A stretch of DNA of 16,200 nucleotides, taken from NCBI GenBank assembly GCA_023416335.1, contig JAEZHY010000059.1, positions 1-16,200 on the forward strand, written 5' to 3'. Both the position numbers and the translations under genes were made by a program. Of this stretch, positions 1 through 6,631 are shown piece by piece (position 1 is the first letter of the stretch; each line of letters begins with the position of its first letter). The notes below the pieces were generated by a model. The model was not told the DNA's origin. It searched no databases and saw only the letters and a list, made by a program, of their open reading frames with translations. Source of the stretch: Pseudomonadota bacterium. GTDB taxonomy: Bacteria > Desulfobacterota > Syntrophobacteria > Syntrophobacterales > Syntrophobacteraceae.

Positions 1-600
1 GTTTGTGGGAGTGGTTGTTTGCAGGGTGAGGACATTATTCGAACAGGTACCCATAGCCGGATCCTGGCCGCCCATTATATGGACCATGTCGGAGGGGTTA
101 GTTCATCCTCTGAAAACGCGTGATTGCCTGCGATCACTGAAAGCAAGCCCTGTGCCGGCTCAGACCCGGCGGCGAATTTGAAGAAGCGGGTTGCCTGTGC
201 AAGACCGCGAATTGCCGAGGGATAGTTATGCAGGGTCGAGGCGCGATACGCTCCAGGGAATAGGGTGGACTGATTCATGCACCGGGGAAGCAGCATATTC
301 GGGTGTTGTCGCGTGGATAATTCCATCCACCCAAGGGACGAAATCATTCGCAAGTGCATCCGGGCATGAGTCGGAGGTAGGACAATTCCATCAACAGAAA
401 TGCAGGCGATTATCCGAGTGGGAGACCGGGAAGCCGATCTTTACATAAAGGAGATCGGATTTTACGGTGGAGCAACCCGGAGTGAAAAGCCGCTCCGGGT
501 TGCGCAATTATCAAAAGGTATGCTTTTGCGATGCCATTCGAGGACGAAAATATCCGTGTTACATTCGCTCCTGCCCGGACAAAAACATCGCTGTCGGTCG
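1..600. other. left flank, no convincing gene
   Basis: I see no gene I can support here. The open frames on either strand are short (under about 100 codons), have no recognisable motif and no good ribosome binding site, and overlap one another. The stretch does contain two inverted repeats (434-458 and 472-503) downstream of the minus-strand glycosyltransferase stop at 601. It may be a non-coding 3' region or the remnant of a decayed gene. Confidence 0.45.
472..503 (-). terminator. GC-rich hairpin downstream of the ArnT-like gene
   Basis: Perfect 11-base arms GCAACCCGGAG (472-482) and CTCCGGGTTGC (493-503) enclose a 10-base loop. The hairpin lies about 100 bases past the stop of the minus-strand glycosyltransferase gene, where a transcript end is expected. 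A smaller 7-base stem (CCGATCT 434-440 with AGATCGG 452-458) follows. No clear T tract follows on either strand, so this is not a canonical intrinsic terminator. It could protect an RNA 3' end or be a dispersed repeat. Confidence 0.35.
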
Positions 601-2388
601 TTACCAGTTGACCAGAACCGATTTCCCGCCTTCTTTGGCGAGAACGCGGAAGTTGAGATCGGGATGCCTGGCAATAAATTCCTTGAGCGGTTTCTTTTCA
701 CTGAACAGAAAGATCCTTGTACCGGAGTTCCATTTCTCGAGTATCTCCTGCTCGGTGACCGTGAGTTTTGGAGCGTTCGCGTCCTGCAGGCCGTACCACA
801 GTACTCCGAATCCGCTGTCGGTTACGTGGACCTGGAGCCCTGTGTAGTAGTTGAGAGTCGAGCCCTTTTCGTAGAAATCGTTGATTACGATCATATCTCC
901 GGGCTTGTGGTAATATTCGATCACCTTGGCCAGGCTCTTTGACGAAAGCACGGGCTCGAAAGCGCTCATCCCGGCGCTGTAGGACTGGCAGAGGCCGACC
1001 ATCATTGCGGCCAGGAACAGGCAGGAAACAATCCAGCGTTTCCAAAGCGCAAAGACAAAGGCAGCTATCGGACCGACAATGAGGAACACGGCGGTCCTGT
1101 GCACCAGCGGCGAAAGGTGTGCGAATGTCGCCGCGGTAAGATCGTGCATGTGCCCGAATGCGAGGTTGTAGTATTCGGGATTGACCGTGAGGGTGCTCGC
1201 AAGGTTGGTCGCCTGAGCTGCATGGTTTCCTATCCAGGTGAGGGCTATCATGCCCGCACCGGCGGCAACGGAGACAAGGGCGGCAGTGCCGAGTCCGATG
1301 AGGCCCCATCTTCGGGAGATGTTGTTCTCCGGAGAGTCGAGGTCCGAAATCCCTTTCCCGAGCAAAAGCGCAAAAGCTGCCAGGGTGGGAAAAGTATAGT
1401 ATTCCTGCGTCGTGCTGAAGGCAAAGAACGTCAGGATCACCGCAATCCAGACACATAGAAAGAGGACGACGCGCGCTGTCCTGTCCGCTGGGCGAAGCGA
1501 TCTGGGGAAATTGCGCACGATGCTCCAGAGGAAGGCACTCCATGGGAATAGCCAGACAAGGTGCAGGCCCCAGAAAACGAGGAGCGGCACGGTGTCGTAG
1601 TCTTTTGGGTAGCGCAACCCCAGGTAGCGCAGCAGGTGTTCCCGGATGAAGTAGAACCAGAGAAAATCGGAGTTGGCAAGTGCGGCGGCGATATGCCACG
1701 GGGCGGCTATCAGGAGGAAAATGATTATGCCGTATCCGAACTGGATCCTGCGCAGTACCTTCCAGTTCCAGGTGACCACGATATGAGCGAGAATTATTGC
1801 GCCGGTGAAAATGACGCCGACAAGGCCCTTGGTGATGACTGCCAGTGCTGCGGAGGCAAACAGGCCCGCGCAAGGAAGGTCGACTGGGCCGATCTTCCTT
1901 GGTTCGTAATCGGTATCGACCGCGATCTGCAGGTACATATAGAGGCAGAAAGCGAGAAAGAAGGAGAGCATCACGTCCGGGATGAGAATTCGCGTAAAAG
2001 CGAAAGGTCCGAGCGCGGTCGCTATGACCAGACCGGAGTAGAATCCTCCCTTTTCTCCCCAGAATCGCGTTCCGAAGCGGTAGACCAAAAGTGTGAGAAA
2101 CAGGGCGAACAGGGCGAGCGGCAGTCTCACTGCCCAGTCATGCAATCCGAAAATGGTGACCGAAGTGGCCGCCAGCCAGTACATGAGCGGGGCTTTTTCA
2201 AGGTAGCGAATGCCGTTGTTTATCCTGAGCGTGGTCCAGTCACCTGAGAGAACCATCTCGCGAACGGCTTCTGCGTGGAATGAATCCGCATCGTCGAGCA
2301 ACGCCGGACGGGTAATGTTGCCGAGAAATATCGCCGACCAGAGGACCAGCAGGACGAGAGGGTAGAGCAGATTTCTTGAGAGCATCAT
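601..2388 (-). CDS. ArnT/PMT-family (GT-C) membrane glycosyltransferase
   Basis: 595 residues. The N-terminal two thirds form a chain of hydrophobic helices; the last 100 or so residues are a soluble, probably periplasmic domain. An acidic first periplasmic loop (LLDDADSFHAEAVREM, about residues 30-45) followed by EKAPLMYW (64-71) is the arrangement of ArnT-like GT-C enzymes, where the loop aspartate is catalytic. The family moves a sugar from a polyprenyl phosphate donor to lipid A, glycan or protein in the periplasm; the substrate cannot be read from sequence. The gene lies 51 bases downstream of the lipid A N-terminal-domain gene on the same strand, so co-transcription is likely and lipid A or LPS sugar modification is a reasonable guess. 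The start has two consecutive ATGs (2386-2388 and 2383-2385) with only a weak upstream Shine-Dalgarno sequence. Confidence 0.85.
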   Translation of the reverse strand: MMLSRNLLYPLVLLVLWSAIFLGNITRPALLDDADSFHAEAVREMVLSGDWTTLRINNGIRYLEKAPLMYWLAATSVTIFGLHDWAVRLPLALFALFLTLLVYRFGTRFWGEKGGFYSGLVIATALGPFAFTRILIPDVMLSFFLAFCLYMYLQIAVDTDYEPRKIGPVDLPCAGLFASAALAVITKGLVGVIFTGAIILAHIVVTWNWKVLRRIQFGYGIIIFLLIAAPWHIAAALANSDFLWFYFIREHLLRYLGLRYPKDYDTVPLLVFWGLHLVWLFPWSAFLWSIVRNFPRSLRPADRTARVVLFLCVWIAVILTFFAFSTTQEYYTFPTLAAFALLLGKGISDLDSPENNISRRWGLIGLGTAALVSVAAGAGMIALTWIGNHAAQATNLASTLTVNPEYYNLAFGHMHDLTAATFAHLSPLVHRTAVFLIVGPIAAFVFALWKRWIVSCLFLAAMMVGLCQSYSAGMSAFEPVLSSKSLAKVIEYYHKPGDMIVINDFYEKGSTLNYYTGLQVHVTDSGFGVLWYGLQDANAPKLTVTEQEILEKWNSGTRIFLFSEKKPLKEFIARHPDLNFRVLAKEGGKSVLVNW

Positions 2389-2439
2389 GTACCGAGACTT
2401 CTATTTTGAGAATCGGGAATTTATTCCGGTTTCGTCGGG

Positions 2440-2760
2440 TTAAGCTTGTTTCTTCGATCGTTCTTTGTAGATCAGGTAGAGATTTCTCACATAAATCAGC
2501 AGACCGCCTCCCTGGCCGAGAATGAACACCGGATCTTTGCGGAGTATCGCGTAGACGAGCAGAACAGCCCCGCCCCCAACGCTGAAATACCAGAACGAGA
2601 GAGGAACGACGCTCTTTCTTTCTCTCTCGCTGGCAATCCACTGGGCGAAGAACCTTGCGGAAAAAAAGGCCTGCCCGAAAAATCCGAGGATGTACACGTA
2701 ATTATTAAGAGACCATTGTATCATCTCGTGAAAGCTGGATATGTTTGTTGCGCTTCCCAT
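2440..2760 (-). CDS. lipid A biosynthesis N-terminal-domain (LABN) membrane protein
   Basis: 106 residues with about three transmembrane segments. The blocks GFFGQAFFSARFFAQW, FWYFSVGGG and DPVFILGQGGGLLIYVRNLY are the signature of the stand-alone LABN family, named for a domain fused in some LpxB proteins. These small proteins commonly sit beside a GT2 dolichyl-phosphate-mannose-synthase-like enzyme and a PMT/ArnT enzyme and are thought to work in lipid-linked sugar handling. Here the PMT partner follows at once, but no GT2 gene is next to it because tsaD diverges upstream. The biochemical function is not established. The family call is firm; the role is inferred from neighbours. Confidence 0.85.
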   Translation of the reverse strand: MGSATNISSFHEMIQWSLNNYVYILGFFGQAFFSARFFAQWIASERERKSVVPLSFWYFSVGGGAVLLVYAILRKDPVFILGQGGGLLIYVRNLYLIYKERSKKQA

Positions 2761-2792
2761 ACCTGTAGTTTTCCGATCTTCCCGGTAATAAT

Positions 2793-2815
2793 AAAAAAAT
2801 ACCCCCTGAAGGGGT
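2793..2815 (-). terminator. intrinsic-terminator-like hairpin in LABN leader region
   Basis: Read on the minus strand, ACCCC (2815-2811), a five-base loop and GGGGT (2805-2801) are followed by A and then seven Ts (2799-2793). This is a compact intrinsic terminator pattern. It lies 33 bases upstream of the LABN start codon and is oriented to stop transcription entering that gene. It might end a short leader or antisense RNA from the divergent spacer, or act as an attenuator. The stem is only 5 bp. Confidence 0.4.
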
Positions 2816-2976
2816 GAAAGGTTTTTCCTTTTTATGCTTGCCTGGATTTCAAGGTTAGCCGGAAGCCGCCATTATGGATAGAAAGGCAAAACTTGAAAAG
2901 AGGAAATTCGCAAAAGAGTTTCTTTTTCCGGGAAGATTGGCGCCGCAAGTTTAATGGATGCTCCATTCACAGTGTT

Positions 2977-3002
2977 GGGGCACGGTCTTCCGACCGTGCC
3001 CC
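2977..3002. repeat. hairpin repeat, copy 1 (TTCC loop)
   Basis: Perfect 11-base arms GGGGCACGGTC (2977-2987) and GACCGTGCCCC (2992-3002) flank the loop TTCC. A related hairpin at 15848-15873 has the same stem length and loop (read on the minus strand) and differs only by paired changes, and a degenerate copy lies inside the coding region at 7941-7965. This makes it a dispersed REP-like element rather than a tsaD-specific signal. No T tract follows. Confidence 0.7.
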
Positions 3003-3151
3003 GTAACCCCGGAGGATCACACCTGGTTGCTGCTGCCTCTGTTCAGTGCCTGCCGGGTTGTGATAAGATTTTAGTTACTGCATTTACAACTTCTTCTTCT
3101 GCCGAGCTTGAGGGCAAAGAAGAGGTAATTCATATCTGATTGGATTTTCGG

Positions 3152-4165
3152 ATGTTGATTCTCGGCATAGAGAGTTCCTGTGATGAAACGGCGGCTGCCG
3201 TTGTGAGGGATGGCAGCACGATTCTGTCCAGTGTGGTGGCGAGCCAGGTAAAGATACACGGCCCATATGGGGGAGTTGTGCCGGAATTGGCTTCCAGAAA
3301 GCACCTGGAGTACATTATCCCGGTGATTGAAAGCGCTCTTTCCCAATCCGGGTGTTCAAAAGATGATATTGATGCTCTTGCAGTCACGCGGGGGCCCGGT
3401 CTTGTCGGCGCCCTTCTGGTTGGTTTGAGCGCTGCCAAGTCGATGGCTTATGCTCTGGGCAAGCCTCTCATTCCGGTAAATCACCTGGAGGGGCATATCC
3501 AGGCGGCGTTCCTGGGAAACGAACGACCCGAAAAACCATTTGTCTGCCTGGTCGTATCGGGCGGGCATACCGCATTGTATCGCGTTGATCCCGACGGAAG
3601 GAGCGAACTGCTCGGCGCTACCAGGGACGACGCGGCGGGAGAGGCCTTCGACAAGGTCGCAAAACTGCTGGACATCGGCTATCCCGGCGGTATCATCATT
3701 GACCGGCTTGCTGCCGAAGGGAATCCGGAAGCATTCCATTTCCCACGGTCCCGCATTGACAAAAACTCCCTGGAATTCAGCTTCAGCGGACTCAAGACCG
3801 CGGCGGCTAATTTTATTCGGCAAAACGGTCCTCCCGCATCGGACGCCAAGGCCGGGGCATACGCGCTCACCGATTTCGCCGCGAGCTTTCAGGAAGCGAT
3901 CGTCGATGTTCTGGTCGAAAAGAGTTTCATGGCCGCCGAGCAGTGCGGAGTAACCGAAATCGCGGCTGTGGGCGGTGTTGCCGCAAACAGCAGGCTCAGG
4001 CTCAAGCTGAGCCGTGAAGCCGAAACGAAAGGCATAAAATTGTATTTGCCTCCGGTCAAGTTCTGTACGGATAATGCTGTGATGATCGCTGCTGCGGCTT
4101 ACCGAGTGTGGATGCGTTGCGGTTTTGAGCAGAATATGCTCGAATTGGATGCTTTTTCGAGATGA
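3152..4165 (+). CDS. tsaD: tRNA N6-adenosine threonylcarbamoyltransferase TsaD
   Basis: 337 residues, normal for the family. TsaD transfers the threonylcarbamoyl group from TC-AMP to A37 of ANN-decoding tRNAs, working with TsaB and TsaE. The start MLILGIESSCDETAAAVV is the standard N terminus. With the ATG at 3152, the metal-binding histidines of HLEGH fall at residues 111 and 115, the canonical positions; an in-frame TTG four codons upstream (3140) is therefore less likely. Other family blocks are VPELASRKH, VSGGHTALY, FSGLKTA and CTDNAVMIA, whose aspartate is about residue 307. The stop overlaps the rsmA start by four bases (ATGA), so the two are translationally coupled. Confidence 0.96.
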   Translation: MLILGIESSCDETAAAVVRDGSTILSSVVASQVKIHGPYGGVVPELASRKHLEYIIPVIESALSQSGCSKDDIDALAVTRGPGLVGALLVGLSAAKSMAYALGKPLIPVNHLEGHIQAAFLGNERPEKPFVCLVVSGGHTALYRVDPDGRSELLGATRDDAAGEAFDKVAKLLDIGYPGGIIIDRLAAEGNPEAFHFPRSRIDKNSLEFSFSGLKTAAANFIRQNGPPASDAKAGAYALTDFAASFQEAIVDVLVEKSFMAAEQCGVTEIAAVGGVAANSRLRLKLSREAETKGIKLYLPPVKFCTDNAVMIAAAAYRVWMRCGFEQNMLELDAFSR

Positions 4166-5052
4166 ATTCTGCCCCCCGTGACGAGCCTCGAATGGCCGAA
4201 TTTCTATCACCAGCCCAGTATTTCGCATCCGCTGAAGCCGGTCCCCGGAAGCGCTTCGGACAGCATTTTCTTGCCCAGCCCGCAACTGCCTCGCGCATCG
4301 TTCAGTCCGCCGAACTGAGCGCTTCGGATGTCGCAGTCGAAATAGGCCCGGGTCTTGGCGCACTCACCCGGTTCATTCTGCCGGTTGTTCACAGACTATA
4401 CCTGGTGGAAGTTGATCGGGACATGGCTGAGTATCTGCGTGAGAGGCTTCCCCAGCCTGAAATCGCATCCGTGGTCGAAAAAGATGTTCTCGAATTCGAC
4501 TTTGCGGGACTTCATCAGAAAGTTGGCCGGCGCTTGGTGCTGATCGGTAATCTCCCCTACAACATAAGTTCTCCTATTATGTTTCATCTGCTCGAAGCCT
4601 TTCCCGTAGTCGAGCGTGCCGTATTCATGGTGCAGAAGGAAGTGGGCATCCGCTTTGCCGCAAGCCCCGGGACGAAAGACTATGGCGTCCTTTCAGTGCT
4701 GCTTGGGATTTACGCCAGGGTAACGCCTTTATTCACTGTCGGCCCCAGGCAGTTTTACCCCCCGCCAAAAGTGGATTCGATTGTGCTGCGAATGGATTTC
4801 GCCGATGAATCCCCAACACGGATTCCCTTTGATTTCCTTCGACAGTTCGTAAGCAAGGCCTTCCAACAGCGGCGGAAGACCTTGAGCAACAGCCTGAAAG
4901 GCGTGTTCGGCACGGCAGCGGCCACATTGGATGCCGCATACGAGGAAATCGCAATCGACCCTAAAAGACGGCCGGAAACTCTGAGTCCTGCCGAATTCCT
5001 CGCGCTGGCTCAGAAAATCCATGAAAAACTCAAGTCCGGCAAGCAGTTGTAA
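4162..5052 (+). CDS. rsmA: 16S rRNA dimethyladenosine transferase RsmA/KsgA
   Basis: 296 residues. The enzyme dimethylates two adjacent adenosines near the 3' end of 16S rRNA using SAM. FGQHFL (32-37), the SAM-binding block VEIGPGLGALT (59-69), the acidic VEVDRDM, and the catalytic NLPYNIS (130-136) are intact, as is the later GPRQFYPPPKVDS block. The ATG at 4162 overlaps the tsaD stop. An internal ATG at 4192 would remove ten non-conserved residues and cannot be excluded. The C-terminal helical domain is complete and the gene ends at a TAA that overlaps a putative promoter for the next operon. Confidence 0.95.
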   Translation: MNSAPRDEPRMAEFLSPAQYFASAEAGPRKRFGQHFLAQPATASRIVQSAELSASDVAVEIGPGLGALTRFILPVVHRLYLVEVDRDMAEYLRERLPQPEIASVVEKDVLEFDFAGLHQKVGRRLVLIGNLPYNISSPIMFHLLEAFPVVERAVFMVQKEVGIRFAASPGTKDYGVLSVLLGIYARVTPLFTVGPRQFYPPPKVDSIVLRMDFADESPTRIPFDFLRQFVSKAFQQRRKTLSNSLKGVFGTAAATLDAAYEEIAIDPKRRPETLSPAEFLALAQKIHEKLKSGKQL

Positions 5053-5074
5053 AATTCCGTCACTATGTTAGAAT
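5047..5074 (+). promoter_or_regulatory. candidate sigma-70-type promoter for the acyl-assembly operon
   Basis: TTGTAA (5047-5052, overlapping the rsmA stop) and TAGAAT (5069-5074) are separated by 16 bases. They match the -35 and -10 consensus at four and five of six positions. It lies about 95 bases upstream of the first gene of the long plus-strand cluster. No competing terminator separates rsmA from this cluster, so read-through from tsaD-rsmA is also possible. Confidence 0.35.
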
Positions 5075-5094
5075 GCCGCCCCTGGTAACCCCTT

Positions 5095-5108
5095 ATAAAA
5101 TATTTTAT
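5095..5108. promoter_or_regulatory. 14-base AT palindrome, possible operator
   Basis: ATAAAATATTTTAT is perfectly self-complementary and lies just downstream of the candidate promoter and 59 bases before the reductase start codon. In an otherwise GC-rich neighbourhood it stands out as a potential binding site for a dimeric regulator. It could equally be a small AT-rich melting region. No regulator gene is encoded in the window. Confidence 0.3.
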
Positions 5109-5167
5109 CGTGATATCAGCGAATTCTATTCATCCGACAGGATGAAGACGGAGATATTTCAGTCCTG

Positions 5168-5953
5168 ATGGAAAAGGAAACATTTGCCGGCAAGGTGGCT
5201 TTGGTGACGGGCAGTTCGCGCGGGATCGGCCGCGCCGTGGCGCTTGCGTTTGCTCGTGCCGGAGCGGATGTGATTGTAAATCACTCTAAAGCGGGCGGGT
5301 CATCCCAAACCAAAGCTGAGGAGGTCTGCAATGAAATCGAAGCTCTCGGATCAAAGGCAGCTGCAATCCCGGCCGATATTTCATCAAAGGCTTCCGTAAA
5401 GGAACTCTTCGCGAAGGCCTCAGAGCGCTTCGGTCGCCTGGACTTCCTGGTCCTCAATGCCGCAAAGGCGCCGTTCAAGCCATTGGAAAAGTTGCTGGAA
5501 AGGGATCTTCGGCAGCTCATAGAGACAAACTTCATGGGCAACATTTTCTGTATCCAGGAAGCAGTACGTCTGCTGCAGGCTTCACAGGGCAAGATTGTCT
5601 TTATTTCGAGCCTTGGCAGCCGGTACTACAATCCGTCATACCCGCTGGGAAGCATGAAAGCGGCTATGGAATCGGTGGTCAGGGACTGCGCCGAAAGCCT
5701 GGGAGAAAAGAACATTTCTGTAAACGCCGTTTGCGGCGGGATCGTAAAAACGGATTCCTTCAAAGTCCTCCGAATGTACATGGAGGATCTCGGCCGCATC
5801 CCGGATGAGCTTTGCGTGAGCCCGGAGGCGATGGCCGATGTGGCTCTCTTTCTGTGCAGCCCGGCGGCCCGGTCGATTCGCGGCCAGACTATCGTGGTTG
5901 ACAATGGTTTGAGCAATAGACTATATCGCCCCGCGTGGGCAAAAAAGCCATAA
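5168..5953 (+). CDS. FabL-like short-chain dehydrogenase (possible enoyl-ACP reductase)
   Basis: 261 residues of Rossmann-fold SDR type. TGSSRGIG (14-21) is the NAD(P)-binding glycine motif. The region FISSLGS (145-151), SVNAVCGGIVKTD and the C-terminal IRGQTIVVDNG resemble enoyl-ACP reductase III (FabL of Bacillus) more than FabG. The classical Y-x3-K is absent: before the conserved lysine K164 the candidate tyrosine is Y158, five residues between, whereas as I recall FabL has six. Y153 and Y154 are alternatives. The expected job is reduction of a carbon-carbon double bond on ACP-bound chains, but a ketoreductase or altered role is possible. It is the first gene of the operon, 26 bases before the ACP gene. 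Confidence 0.8.
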   Translation: MEKETFAGKVALVTGSSRGIGRAVALAFARAGADVIVNHSKAGGSSQTKAEEVCNEIEALGSKAAAIPADISSKASVKELFAKASERFGRLDFLVLNAAKAPFKPLEKLLERDLRQLIETNFMGNIFCIQEAVRLLQASQGKIVFISSLGSRYYNPSYPLGSMKAAMESVVRDCAESLGEKNISVNAVCGGIVKTDSFKVLRMYMEDLGRIPDELCVSPEAMADVALFLCSPAARSIRGQTIVVDNGLSNRLYRPAWAKKP

Positions 5954-5979
5954 TTCAAATAGAGAAGGTTGGGACGCCG

Positions 5980-6540
5980 ATGAAACAGAATCTCATTCCC
6001 GAGCAGAAAGTTCTGGAAGAAGTCAGGAAAGCAATTTCCGAAGGACTCGATATCAACCCGGACACGGTCAAGCCTGAAAGTTCACTTATCAAAGACCTTG
6101 GCGCCGAATCCCTCGATTTTCTGGATATCAACTACCGTCTCGAGCAGACTTTCGGTATCAAGATGGCTCGGCATTCCGTCCTGGAACACATGGAAGAGAT
6201 GTTCGGGGAAGAATCGGCCATCGATTCCGACGGCAAGCTGACCGATAAGGCTGCGAAGGTTCTGAGCCTTCGGTATAATGACGCAAGCTTCCATCTGGAA
6301 TCCGGAATGGACATGGATGAATTGCCCGCCATGGTTACGGTTCAGTCGATTGCGGATGGAGTAATGAATCTGCTGGATAGCATGCCTGAGAAATGTTCCT
6401 GTGGAGCAGACAGTTGGAAAGTTGAAGAAGAAACAAAGATACAGTGCGGAGCATGCAGTGAACCCGCAGCCTTCACCAACGGCGACGACCTGATCGACGA
6501 ATGGCTGAAGAGCGTGCAGGAGAAAGAGAAAATTTTCTAG
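5980..6540 (+). CDS. long acyl carrier protein with C-terminal four-cysteine extension
   Basis: 186 residues, over twice a normal ACP. The ACP core is clear: LIKDLGAESLDFLDINYRL carries the phosphopantetheine serine at S44, followed by EQTFGI. Helix IV (MVTVQSIADGVMNLL, about 118-132) comes some 45 residues later than usual because of an insertion around 68-115 that contains DGKLTDKAAKVL. The C terminus holds C139-x-C141-x14-C156-x2-C159, a zinc-ribbon-like arrangement, then an acidic-helical tail. The ATG at 5980 follows GAGAAGG at a workable distance; the in-frame GTG at 5935 would overlap the reductase gene and adds nothing ACP-like. It presumably carries the growing chain for the enzymes encoded downstream. 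Metal binding is inferred from cysteine spacing only. Confidence 0.85.
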   Translation: MKQNLIPEQKVLEEVRKAISEGLDINPDTVKPESSLIKDLGAESLDFLDINYRLEQTFGIKMARHSVLEHMEEMFGEESAIDSDGKLTDKAAKVLSLRYNDASFHLESGMDMDELPAMVTVQSIADGVMNLLDSMPEKCSCGADSWKVEEETKIQCGACSEPAAFTNGDDLIDEWLKSVQEKEKIF

Positions 6541-6631
6541 CCGTTACGGCTGTCCTTAAGACTGATTGCACCTCGTCCATTGCTTGTTGAGAAAGCCTGC
6601 TCTTATTTTCCGGCGGGATTCGGAAACTGAT

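Larger units (their letters stand above)
2761..3151. other. divergent spacer between LABN gene and tsaD
   Basis: About 390 bases separate two divergently read genes, so promoters for both should lie here, although I could not choose convincing -35/-10 pairs. It contains a minus-strand terminator-like hairpin (2793-2815) and a perfect hairpin repeat (2977-3002). It also contains a lysine-rich 26-codon open frame (2874-2954), which I do not call as a gene. Confidence 0.5.

Noticed and set aside
75..359. 94-codon open frame on the minus strand
   Set aside because: No recognisable motif, no good ribosome binding site, and it overlaps other open frames of similar length; likely chance.
698..1873. 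391-codon open frame on the minus strand
   Set aside because: It is an out-of-frame shadow of the ArnT-like gene, arginine-, proline- and histidine-rich as is typical of such frames in GC-rich genes.
2874..2954. 26-codon lysine-rich open frame upstream of tsaD
   Set aside because: Only a weak GGAAG precedes it and it has no homology I recognise; too short to support without conservation.
3356..4363. 335-codon antisense open frame over tsaD and rsmA
   Set aside because: tsaD and rsmA are unmistakable on the plus strand; the antisense translation has no conserved features.
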